This document shows, one piece after another, positions 8,849 through 16,135 of a DNA stretch of 64,000 bases. Position numbers and translations under genes: made by a program. The stretch covers positions 1,147,311 to 1,211,310 of the forward strand of contig NZ_JAHKNI010000001.1 in NCBI RefSeq assembly GCF_018860155.1, written 5' to 3'. Origin of the DNA: Nocardia albiluteola. GTDB lineage: Bacteria; Actinomycetota; Actinomycetes; Mycobacteriales; Mycobacteriaceae. The notes below the pieces were generated by a model. That model had not been told where the DNA came from. It did not search any database and saw only the letters and a list, made by a program, of their open reading frames with translations. Each line of letters starts with the position of its first letter. Position 1 is the first letter of the stretch.

Positions 8849-9034
8849 ATGTACGGCCTGCCGCCCGCGGATCACAACGCTGTGACCGTAATGACGATCC
8901 CCGTAGCGCATCGAATCATGCAGGAACATATCGATTGTCCAATTACCGTGTGCGCGCTGAAAAGACAGGCCAAGCGCGCCTTGATCGGGGCCGGGATGCT
9001 ACGGCCGGCCACCGCGGCGCATGCCGGATCCTGA
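8849..9034 (+). CDS. Small protein divergent from the XRE regulator, 61 aa
   Basis: From ATG 8849, with GGAAAGGGGG directly upstream, the gene encodes a 61-residue protein starting MYGLPPADHNAVTVMTIP and containing CPITVCALKRQAKRALI. It has two cysteines and a basic helix, and no signal peptide. Small proteins of this look are often found next to XRE/DUF397 pairs in Nocardia, but I do not know a function. The divergent arrangement suggests it is a target of the regulator. Codon use is consistent with coding. Confidence 0.6.
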   Translation: MYGLPPADHNAVTVMTIPVAHRIMQEHIDCPITVCALKRQAKRALIGAGMLRPATAAHAGS

Positions 9035-9107
9035 AGGAGAGGGACGCTCCTTGCGGTGGAACCCCGTCTACCACGACATCCCGGGAAACCCACTCTCACC
9101 TGTGTAG
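9021..9107 (+). CDS. Possible 28-codon reading frame
   Basis: An ATG at 9021 lies inside the end of the previous gene and opens 28 codons (MPDPEGEGRSLRWNPVYHDI and on) ending in TAG at 9105. GAGAGG is inside rather than ahead of it, so initiation is uncertain. The frame is the same as that of the next small gene, whose ATG follows the TAG directly. It may be a real mini-gene, or the 5' part of a single gene interrupted by the stop. Confidence 0.3.
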   Translation: MPDPEGEGRSLRWNPVYHDIPGNPLSPV

Positions 9108-9257
9108 ATGCATAGAGAGCTGAATCATGAGCGGCACGCGGACTGCACGCTGAGCGACTGCGACATGATCCGCTTCTGCTGGATGATGCTCATCGAACTG
9201 GGGCATCCGAATCCGTCGGCCCCTCCGGAGCAATGCCCCCTCTGCGCGTCCGCCTGA
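9108..9257 (+). CDS. Small cysteine-containing protein, 49 aa
   Basis: The ATG at 9108 abuts the preceding TAG and opens a 49-codon frame. The peptide is rich in His, Cys and Trp: MHRELNHERHADCTLSDCDM, then FCWMMLIELGHPNP, and a closing CPLC motif. The Cys/His content could bind a metal, but this is only a composition argument. It is the third in a tightly packed chain of tiny frames downstream of the divergent XRE promoter. I recognise no family. Confidence 0.45.
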   Translation: MHRELNHERHADCTLSDCDMIRFCWMMLIELGHPNPSAPPEQCPLCASA

Positions 9258-9553
9258 GGCCTTCGCGCGGGGGCAGTTCACTGCGGAGACATTCCAATTC
9301 AGCATTCGCACCCATAAATCTCGACATCCGCACCCAGTAATTTCGACATGCTCTCGGACGGAATTCGCCGGACCGATGTCTGCGGACCGGTAATAGCGCG
9401 CCGGAGGGCTCGGGGTTCGGAATGTCGGACGGCGCAAGACATTCCAGCCGAGATATTCAGCCTCGGAATATTCCACACCGAATCGATGCCGCGCGAAATC
9501 CCCTGCGCGTCCGATCCATATCCACCCACGACACGAGAACCCATGGCACCCAG

Positions 9554-10009
9554 ATGTCCCACCTCGAAGATCGCCCCACCATGCTAGGCGAACCCCTGCC
9601 CACCAAATCCGAACTGCTGCACGCCTGCCGCGGCCTCGAGTACGACCGGCATCCGATCCTGCGCGCGGCGCACGCTCTCACTGAGCTCCACGAAAGGCGC
9701 TTGGGCACAACCTGTCCCGAGACGGCCGAGCTGGATTTCGAACGCGCCGAACACATCGCCGACATCGACCGCTGCGTCACCTCGTCCCTCCCGCCGGCGC
9801 ACGGCTCGGCCCACGTGCACACCGAAACCCTGGGTGCCGTCGTCGACCGCGTCGCGCGGTTCACCGCCACCGCCTACGCCGCCCTGGCCAGCCCGGTCGA
9901 CTGGCGCCTCGGCGACGCCTGGGAACGCCTGGCAGAACTGGCCATCGGCTACGAGGACCTCATCGCCGAACTCCACACGGGCCGCCGCCGCCTGCCGGGC
10001 GGGCCGTAA
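9554..10009 (+). CDS. DUF4254 domain-containing protein
   Basis: Starting at ATG 9554 (MSHLEDRPTMLGEPLPTKSE) or the in-frame ATG 9581, the protein has the DUF4254 pattern: LPTKSELLHACRG, HPILRAAHALTELHERRLG, then RAEHIADIDRCV, and a helix with HTETLGAVVDRVARFTATAY. The family is short, all-helical and common in Nocardia and mycobacteria. Conserved His, Glu and Asp residues could be catalytic but the function is not known. It sits between the tiny-gene chain and a convergent HxlR regulator, with no clear operon partner. Confidence 0.75.
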   Translation: MSHLEDRPTMLGEPLPTKSELLHACRGLEYDRHPILRAAHALTELHERRLGTTCPETAELDFERAEHIADIDRCVTSSLPPAHGSAHVHTETLGAVVDRVARFTATAYAALASPVDWRLGDAWERLAELAIGYEDLIAELHTGRRRLPGGP

Positions 10010-10034
10010 CCCGTGCTGAGCTAGCTGTTGCGGG

Positions 10035-10394
10035 TCATGACGTTGTGTGCGGCTCGGTGAGTTCGGTGTGGTTGTCGGCTGCCCATTGAGCGAGATGGGC
10101 CAGTGGTCCGTGGGCGAAGGATTCGCCGAGTGGGGTGAGTTGGTAGATCGCACTGTTGTTCGCGGGCGGGGTGGTGACCGGTTTGGTGATGAGTCCGTGG
10201 GATTGGAGGCGTTGTAGCGATTGGGTGAGTACCTTGTCGCTGGCGCCGGTGATGCGGGCCAGTAGCTCGTTGCGGCGTGTTGGTCCCAGGCGGAGCGCCG
10301 AGAGCACCACGGGATCCCAGGTGTGATTGATGAGCTCGGTTGCCGCGCGTACGTGACAGTCGGAGACGAAGACTTGGCAGGATCCCTCGATCAT
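10035..10394 (-). CDS. HxlR family transcriptional regulator
   Basis: The 119-residue regulator has the HxlR winged helix: a cysteine early in the chain (SDCHVRAATELINHTWDP), VLSALRLGPTRRNELL, then GASDKVLTQSLQRLQSHGLI. A wing with NNSAIYQLTPLGESF follows. The family typically senses aldehydes, quinones or redox stress and controls a divergent reductase. That matches the arrangement here, with the reductase at 10486. A 32-bp perfect palindrome lies 15 bp upstream of its start codon and is the obvious operator. Confidence 0.88.
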   Translation of the reverse strand: MIEGSCQVFVSDCHVRAATELINHTWDPVVLSALRLGPTRRNELLARITGASDKVLTQSLQRLQSHGLITKPVTTPPANNSAIYQLTPLGESFAHGPLAHLAQWAADNHTELTEPHTTS

Positions 10395-10408
10395 GGGATC
10401 AGTCTCCC

Positions 10409-10440
10409 ACCATGCTCCTACCGATCGGTAGGAGCATGGT
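10409..10440. promoter_or_regulatory. 32-bp perfect palindrome, probable HxlR operator
   Basis: Positions 10409-10424 are the exact reverse complement of 10425-10440. The core is CTCCTACCGATCGGTAGGAG. It lies in the 91-bp gap between divergent HxlR and reductase starts, 45 bp upstream of the reductase ATG. HxlR proteins bind as dimers to such dyads, so an operator role is a natural inference. Confidence 0.8.
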
Positions 10441-10485
10441 TCGTAGCGTTCTCGAGGTCATCATTTCCCGACGAAGGAGAACGTT

Positions 10486-11145
10486 ATGAATATCGGCATC
10501 CTGGGCACCGGCAACCTTGCCGTGACGCTCGGCCGGGCCTGGGCCGGTGCCGGTCACTCGATTCTGGTGACCGGGCGCAATCAGGTGCATGCACGTGAGG
10601 CGGCCGAACAGATCGGACCCGCGGCCACGGCTATCGCCCCGGGCGACTTCGCGACGAGCGCGGATGTCATCGTAGTCGCGGTGTCCTACGAAGGGCTCGA
10701 GGCCGCTATCACGCTTGTCGGCGGTCCGGACGGATCCTTCGTCGGCAAGACGGTGATCGACTGCACCAATCCGGTGGACTACGCAACCGGTGAGTTGAAG
10801 CCGGCGTCCGGGTCGGCGGCGGAGTTGGTGGCTCGCACGGCTCCCGGAGCGCGGGTGGTGAAAGCACTGCACCTTTTCGCCGGAGCCTCCTGGCCTTACA
10901 CCGGATTGCCGGAGGCTGCGCCGGTCGTGGCTGTATGCGGAGACGAGCCCGACGGGCTCGATCTGGCCACAACCCTCATCGCCGATCTGGGAGCCGAGAC
11001 CGCGGTGATCGCGGGGCTGGCCCACGCTCGCCAACTGGAAGAGGCCGCCGGATTTGTCATGAAGGTCGTCGCGGCCGGGTACAACCCGAGACTCGCAGTG
11101 CCCGACGTGGACCCGGCAGTGCTCAACCCAGCGCCCGCCAACTGA
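10486..11145 (+). CDS. NAD(P)-binding reductase, F420-dependent NADP oxidoreductase family
   Basis: The 219-residue protein opens with a Rossmann motif (MNIGILGTGNLAVTLGRAWA) and a second strand ending TGRN, which favours NADPH. TKVIDCTNP-like (TVIDCTNPVDY) and CGDEPDGLDLA blocks are typical of the NADPH:F420 oxidoreductase-like and dinucleotide-binding family. It should transfer hydride between NADPH and a small substrate or F420; the partner is not defined. It is transcribed divergently from HxlR across a perfect palindrome and has AAGGAGAA just ahead of the ATG. It is likely induced when HxlR senses its signal. Confidence 0.85.
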   Translation: MNIGILGTGNLAVTLGRAWAGAGHSILVTGRNQVHAREAAEQIGPAATAIAPGDFATSADVIVVAVSYEGLEAAITLVGGPDGSFVGKTVIDCTNPVDYATGELKPASGSAAELVARTAPGARVVKALHLFAGASWPYTGLPEAAPVVAVCGDEPDGLDLATTLIADLGAETAVIAGLAHARQLEEAAGFVMKVVAAGYNPRLAVPDVDPAVLNPAPAN

Positions 11146-11326
11146 CCCCACCGACCAGCGCCAACGCAGGTGAGGGTCTCGGCATCACAGCCGGGGTCCT
11201 CGCCTGCTCACCAGCCGTCCACACCACCAGCCCACCGCGAAGCCATCCGGGTCCTCATGGATCCCGTGGTCATCATGTGTTGTCGGCTGTGACATGGCGC
11301 AGATCGGTTGGACGACAACCACATCC

Positions 11327-12052
11327 CTAACGCAGAGGAAGCTTTTTCCACGCCGCGATGAGCTGCTCCTTGGGGTGGCCGTCCATGCGGAAGTCGACTA
11401 CGTACCGTCCGAATTTCGAATCAGCGCCGAAACCGGTCCGGATCTCGTCGCCGCTCGGGGCGGTCCACACCGACAGTGGGGCCGAGAATCCGTCGTGGGC
11501 AACCGCTGCTTTCTGCCACTGTGCGTCTGTTCGCCCGGCGAGATAGGCGACTGCGGCGTTGGCGTTGCCAGTGTCCAGGATGCTCACTGTGAAGCTCACG
11601 CTCGGTGGGCTGCAAGTTACGCCCTGGATCTGGTCATTGGGACTGTCGACGTCGCCGTAGCATCGAGTCCCCTGCCAGCCAGCCTGATTGCCAGGATCGG
11701 TGACGATCTTCGGAAAGGCTCTGACGACCACCTTTTCCTTATCTGTCCAATCGCCGGCGATCGATCTCAGGTCATTGGATGACGGCCACATGGCATATGC
11801 GACTCCTGCGGCAACTGCCAGTGCGGCGACCACTGCCGCGGCCACCACCGCGATCAGAGCGCCGTGACCGCGTCGCTGCGGCGGCATCTGATAGTTCGGT
11901 CCAAGCGGAGGAAACTGGGGCACCTGCTCCAACGGCGCGGGCTGCCCGGGCGGCATTGAATAACCCGGTCCGCCCATGGGGAAATAGGACATGGGGGGTC
12001 CGGGCGGAGTCGGCTGCAGCGGATGAGAGCTGCCAAAATTAGGATGAGTCAC
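11327..12052 (-). CDS. Membrane-anchored protein with proline-rich N-terminus
   Basis: From GTG 12052, behind a GGGGGG sequence, the protein has about 241 residues. The first 60 are rich in Pro, Gly, Met and Gln (cytosolic, low complexity). One membrane helix follows (ALIAVVAAAVVAALAVAAGVA). The remaining external domain of about 150 residues has two cysteines (TRCYGDV and QGVTCSPP) that may pair. This layout is common among T7SS- or kinase-associated membrane proteins in Nocardia, but no named domain is seen. Function unknown. Confidence 0.7.
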   Translation of the reverse strand: MTHPNFGSSHPLQPTPPGPPMSYFPMGGPGYSMPPGQPAPLEQVPQFPPLGPNYQMPPQRRGHGALIAVVAAAVVAALAVAAGVAYAMWPSSNDLRSIAGDWTDKEKVVVRAFPKIVTDPGNQAGWQGTRCYGDVDSPNDQIQGVTCSPPSVSFTVSILDTGNANAAVAYLAGRTDAQWQKAAVAHDGFSAPLSVWTAPSGDEIRTGFGADSKFGRYVVDFRMDGHPKEQLIAAWKKLPLR

Positions 12053-12246
12053 GATCCCCCCTGTGTTGCCGCTCGAAATCCGATCCAGCATAACAACATT
12101 CGCTCGGGACTCCCCGAGCCCCTACAGGGTGGCCGCCCGGGCCGCTTCTTCTGCCACGCTGGCTCACACGGGCCTTGCACCGCGCCACTGCGGCGACCGT
12201 GGGTGGTTTGGGATCCGTGCGTGCGAGGCTAGGGGCCGCCGACCGG

Positions 12247-13215
12247 TCAGGCGATGGATCGGACTCGATCGGCCGCGACGGTCTCCTTCGGCAGACCGAG
12301 GACATCCGGGTCGAGAACGTTCAGAAGTTGCTGGTCGGACCGGGAATTGATCCAGCTCGTGGTGATGTCGTAACCGGTGTCGAACTGTTCTTCGGATGTC
12401 CGGGTGGGCGCCTTGAGCGCGGCGCCGTAGGGCTCGTGGGCGAAAATGGTTGATTCGCACAGGGTCTCGTCGCGGAATGGACGCGGGCGGTGGGCGATTG
12501 CGGGCAGTGATGGATGCAGCAGTGGGAAGATCAATCCGCCTCGGCTGTCGTGCGGTTGCGGCCCGTACAGGTCCAGGATCAGGGCGGGGTGTGGGGCGAA
12601 GATGTCGTGCGGCACTCGGTATTGGCAACCGCCGTCGAAGATGTCCTCGAGTCCCGGGGCTGCGGGCAGGGCTCCGGGTATCCGGGTGGCGGCGACCAGA
12701 GCATCGGCGACGGGCAGGTCGGACAGGCCGAGCTTCGGGAGGTCGCGGGGCAGCAGCAGGGTGCCGTGTTCGGCCGAGTAAACGGGGATGAGCAATGATG
12801 ACGCGGCTCGGTGTGGCTGCTGTTCGGAGGATTCTGGATCGAGGGCGAAGTCTGCGAAGGTGCGGTCACCGACGACCGCGTGGGCAAGTTCTCGAATTCG
12901 TGGCTGCGGGTACAGTGCGTGTCGGGTCAGCATGGCGCGAAAGCTCTTCGCGCCCAGGACATCCTGTTGGGGATAGGCGACCGCGATCTGCCGGGCCCTA
13001 TCCCGGGGCATTCCCAGCGCGATCGCCGCGGCCGCGATCGCGCCACCGCTGACACCCACGACGACCGGTTGCACCGCGGGCGCAGGTTGCGGACTGTTCT
13101 GGTCTCGCCGGGCTGTGATCGCGTCCACCGCGCCGATCGCCATCCCGACCATCAGCGTGAGGCTGCGGCCCGCCACTCCGGCGAGAATCCGAACCACGGG
13201 CCGCTCTGTCGTCAA
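12247..13215 (-). CDS. Patatin-like phospholipase, degenerate oxyanion loop
   Basis: The likely TTG start at 13215 follows GAAAGGACAG and gives 322 residues. The nucleophile elbow GVSGG (GxSxG, near residue 50) and the DGG motif of the catalytic dyad (IFDGGCQYRVPHDIF) are both present, as in patatins. The N-terminal glycine-rich oxyanion loop (normally DGGGxRG) is replaced by LAGVAGRS, which is unusual. Family members hydrolyse acyl esters of lipids. The gene lies 25 bp downstream of a fatty-acid desaturase on the same strand, which suggests a role in membrane or storage lipid turnover. Confidence 0.7.
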   Translation of the reverse strand: MTTERPVVRILAGVAGRSLTLMVGMAIGAVDAITARRDQNSPQPAPAVQPVVVGVSGGAIAAAAIALGMPRDRARQIAVAYPQQDVLGAKSFRAMLTRHALYPQPRIRELAHAVVGDRTFADFALDPESSEQQPHRAASSLLIPVYSAEHGTLLLPRDLPKLGLSDLPVADALVAATRIPGALPAAPGLEDIFDGGCQYRVPHDIFAPHPALILDLYGPQPHDSRGGLIFPLLHPSLPAIAHRPRPFRDETLCESTIFAHEPYGAALKAPTRTSEEQFDTGYDITTSWINSRSDQQLLNVLDPDVLGLPKETVAADRVRSIA

Positions 13216-13240
13216 GGGCTGTCCTTTCAACTGGTGTCCC

Positions 13241-14542
13241 TCAGCGCCGTCCGGTGATCGAGGCGATCCACCGCCGAATCCACCGGCGCACACCGTGATC
13301 GGCTCGGCGCTTCGGTGATTCGGCCGCGGCCAAGGCGGTGCGAAGCCCGCGTCGTGCGCCGATGGCCGGGTCGGTCGCCGCCAATCGATCGGCCGAGGTG
13401 GGCGAGACGCCGGAGAACTTGCGTTCCGAGCGGGTTTCGGCGGCGTCGTCGGCGGTGCGGCGCAGCAATCGGTCCGGCAGCGCGAGTTTCCACGCGGTGC
13501 GGTGCGCCAGCCAGAACTGTGTGGGCAGCGAGCCGGTCGTGTACGGCAGGTCATATTTGTCGCACAGGGCGCGCACGCGCTCGGAGATCTCGGGGTAGCG
13601 GTTGCTGGGCAGGTCGGGGAACAGGTGGTGTTCGATCTGATAGCAGAGGTTGCCGGTCATGAACGCCAGCGTCGGGCCGGCGGTGAAGTTCGCGGAGCCC
13701 AGCAGTTGCCGCAGATACCACTCCCCGCGGGTCTCCTCGTCCAGTTGCTCGACGGTGAATTTTTCCGCGCCGTCGGGGAAGTGCCCGCACATGATCACCA
13801 GGTAGGACCACAGGTTTCGCAGCAACAGCGCGGTGGCGTTCGCCGCGAGCGTGTGCCGGAACCCGCGCCGCCCGCTCAGCACCGGGAACAGCACGAAGTC
13901 CTTGCCGACCTGGCGGGCCATCTTTCGCGCGAACTCGATATTCGGCGCCGACCCCACTCGGCTGCGGGGAATGCTCAGATGTCGGCGTTCTACCCCCAGG
14001 TCGTGGACAGCGATGGCCACCTCGAACGATGCGGCGATGAGCAGATTTGTGATCGGTTGCAGCAGATGGACCGGACGCCACGGCTCGTCGCGGGTCATCC
14101 GCAGGACGGCGAAGCCCAGGTCCTCGTCCATTTCGTAGACGTTGGTGTAGGTGTGGTGCACGTGATTATGCGCGCGCTTCCAGTGTGCGGACGGGCCGAG
14201 GAAGTCCCACTCCCAACTGGTGGAATGGATTTCGGGATCGTTCATCCAATCCCATTGACCGTGACTGATGTTGTGGCCCAGCTCCATCATCTCGATGATC
14301 TTCGCGGTCGCCAGCATCATGGTCCCGGCGATCCGCGGCGTTCGATATCGGCTGGCGCACAACAACACACGCGCGGCCACCTCGACACCGCGGTGAATCC
14401 TGATCGCACGCCGGATATAGTCCGCGTCCGATTGCCCGAGCGACTGCTCGATATCCGTGCGGATCTGGTCCAGTTCGCAACCGAGCGCCTCGATGTCGGG
14501 GTCGGTGAGATGGGCGAACGCCTGAATATCCGCGATGGCCAC
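13241..14542 (-). CDS. Membrane fatty acid desaturase
   Basis: The start at GTG 14542 is supported by GGAGAAG eight bases upstream. The 433-residue protein contains the three histidine boxes of membrane di-iron desaturases: GHNISHGQWDW, RAHNHVHHTYTN and QIEHHLFPDLP. The last resembles the box of acyl-CoA and acyl-lipid desaturases such as mycobacterial DesA3. Long hydrophobic stretches between the boxes fit membrane helices. A basic C-terminal tail of about 60 residues ends RRWIRRWIASITGRR. It should introduce a double bond into a fatty acyl chain using O2 and an electron donor. It is probably co-transcribed with the patatin-like gene. Confidence 0.9.
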   Translation of the reverse strand: MAIADIQAFAHLTDPDIEALGCELDQIRTDIEQSLGQSDADYIRRAIRIHRGVEVAARVLLCASRYRTPRIAGTMMLATAKIIEMMELGHNISHGQWDWMNDPEIHSTSWEWDFLGPSAHWKRAHNHVHHTYTNVYEMDEDLGFAVLRMTRDEPWRPVHLLQPITNLLIAASFEVAIAVHDLGVERRHLSIPRSRVGSAPNIEFARKMARQVGKDFVLFPVLSGRRGFRHTLAANATALLLRNLWSYLVIMCGHFPDGAEKFTVEQLDEETRGEWYLRQLLGSANFTAGPTLAFMTGNLCYQIEHHLFPDLPSNRYPEISERVRALCDKYDLPYTTGSLPTQFWLAHRTAWKLALPDRLLRRTADDAAETRSERKFSGVSPTSADRLAATDPAIGARRGLRTALAAAESPKRRADHGVRRWIRRWIASITGRR

Positions 14543-14989
14543 CTGTGGTCTTCTCCTGTTGGCCGTCGACCCACGAACCGGCGTGGTTCGGCACGGGGTC
14601 GATCGAATGGAACCGGATGAACGTAGCCTCACGGGCGCGATTCGCCACCAGAGAGAAGGAACCGGTGTGCGCTGCCGGAAATTGCACTACCGCATTATGT
14701 TTCGGCGCTTCCGAGTATGCGTGATGGTTGCGCGGGAAGAATTGCCGGGCGCTCGGGAGCGTTCAGGGGAAGTGACGGCGTCGTATTCGAGAAGTGTTGG
14801 CGCAGGTGGGCGTTGGTGACGACGCTCCCGGGGCTGCTCGGGTTGCCGCAGCTGGAAAGTTTGCTCGGTGTGCTCAGAAATGCGAACGGGTCAGTTTACA
14901 ACTAAATTCCATGCTCGAAAACTTGTTGTCTCGCAAGGCAGGCGAGAATATTAGAGTATCGGTCGGTAGAGGTAACGGAGAGGAAACGG
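14543..14989. other. Gene-free stretch upstream of desaturase
   Basis: No frame here has convincing composition or a family match. The stretch holds the promoters of the divergent desaturase and the gene at 14990, and its last 120 bp are AT-richer than the surroundings. A TCTCGC/GCGAG dyad at about 14929-14947 flanks AAGGCAG. Confidence 0.5.
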
Positions 14990-15274
14990 GTGGTCGGCCA
15001 GGCGCGAAGAAAAGTGGGCGGAGGGCCGTTCGGGCCTGTCCGACCGGAGCACGCGTCCGACGGGTGGGAGGTCGACGGTGACCCGGCCGAATGGTGGTTA
15101 ACCAAAACATTCGGCACCTTCCATGCTCGCATCACCGGCACCACCGGCACCACCTGCGCCTGGCTCATCTCCCGGCCCGACGGCGGGATGCTTCGCGAGG
15201 TATCCGCTCGCGGAGTCGAGGACGCGAAGCTGGCGGCCGACGCCTGGGTCAAGGAACACCTTCCTCCCGGGTAG
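14990..15274 (+). CDS. Small hypothetical protein, 94 aa
   Basis: GTG 14990 is preceded by GGAGAGGAAACG, a good ribosome site. The protein is mainly hydrophilic with aromatic clusters (DGDPAEWWLTKTFGTFHARI, then TTCAWLISRPDGGML) and ends in a helix (EDAKLAADAWVKEHLPPG). It may be a small beta-rich domain, but I recognise no family. It is convergent with the SnoaL-like gene ending at 15315. Confidence 0.6.
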   Translation: MVGQARRKVGGGPFGPVRPEHASDGWEVDGDPAEWWLTKTFGTFHARITGTTGTTCAWLISRPDGGMLREVSARGVEDAKLAADAWVKEHLPPG

Positions 15275-15314
15275 CCGCGTCCCGGCCGGGACATTCGTTC
15301 GGTCGGACGGGGAC

Positions 15315-15722
15315 TCACGCCGCCTGCGGATCGCGCAGCACGTGCTCCCAGTGCTGGGTGTTGGCGTACTCGCGGGCGGTCGTGATCAGGCCGTCCTGTA
15401 CGTGGAAGATCGCGATGTTCTTGTTGTGATAGGCGTTGCCGTTGCGGACCGTGGCCATCGAATCCCATTCCACCGTGACGTAGGGTTCGGCCGCGATAAT
15501 GTTCGTGACCTCGATCGTGGTCTCCTTGTCGGGGTCCAGCAGGCCGAAGGCGGCGCCGAGGAAGCCCTCGACGATGGCCTCGCGCCCGCGCCAGGTGCCC
15601 GACATCGGCAGGTCGCCGGGGTACCAGAAGGTCGCGTCCTCGGCGTAGTACGCGGCGACGTCGCCACCGGTGGCCAGGGCGTCGAAGTACTCGCGGACGG
15701 TCTGCTCGGCGTTGCGGTTCAT
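15315..15722 (-). CDS. SnoaL-like/NTF2-fold protein
   Basis: The 135-residue protein starts MNRNAEQTVREYFDALATGG at ATG 15722, with AGGAGGAA upstream. It then shows the usual NTF2-like pattern: YYAEDATFWYPGD, GTWRGREAIVEGFLG, and the strands VTVEWDSMATVRNG and NIAIFHVQDGLITTAREY. SnoaL-type proteins are small-molecule isomerases, cyclases or ligand binders. No catalytic pair can be assigned safely, so the substrate is unknown. It lies beside a decayed ArsR-like regulator that may once have controlled it. Confidence 0.82.
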   Translation of the reverse strand: MNRNAEQTVREYFDALATGGDVAAYYAEDATFWYPGDLPMSGTWRGREAIVEGFLGAAFGLLDPDKETTIEVTNIIAAEPYVTVEWDSMATVRNGNAYHNKNIAIFHVQDGLITTAREYANTQHWEHVLRDPQAA

Positions 15723-15847
15723 GGTGTTCCTCCTGGTCGGGAGCCGTTGCGGGCCCTGATCTTTCGTTGAGACCAGTTCACCGCGAATCGTGGCGTCGAC
15801 CAAGGGGCAGTCCGGAACTGCAGCGATAAGTGATCGTTATCGTCAGT

Positions 15848-15982
15848 CTGCCGATCCCGTGGCCGTCCTGGTGGAAGTGAGGCCGTGGCCTCGTGGCCGG
15901 CCTTGCGGAGCTGGGAAAGATGGTGGGAGACCGTGGATTCCGCCAATGATGGGACCATCTTGTTGCCAGTCGTGGGGTGCAT
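15848..15982 (-). pseudogene. Decayed ArsR-type HTH regulator
   Basis: In one minus-strand frame the sequence LAESTVSHHLSQLRKAGH is unmistakably the recognition helix region of an ArsR/SmtB winged helix. Upstream and downstream of it no frame gives the rest of the domain, and the continuation (EATASLPPGRPRD) loses the wing. No full-length gene can be built, so this is a relic in the gap upstream of the SnoaL-like gene. Confidence 0.6.
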
Positions 15983-16135
15983 CGCCTCTTCTCCACCCCG
16001 CTCGACTTATGTTGTTGCGCTTCGGCTTTGTGTTAGCGTGTGGAGCGCGGTTTCGCTGGTACGCTGCGGCGGCCGCGTCCGGGGCAGCCCGGATCGCGGT
16101 TGCCGAATTCTGACCTACCTCCCGGAGTCACACCT

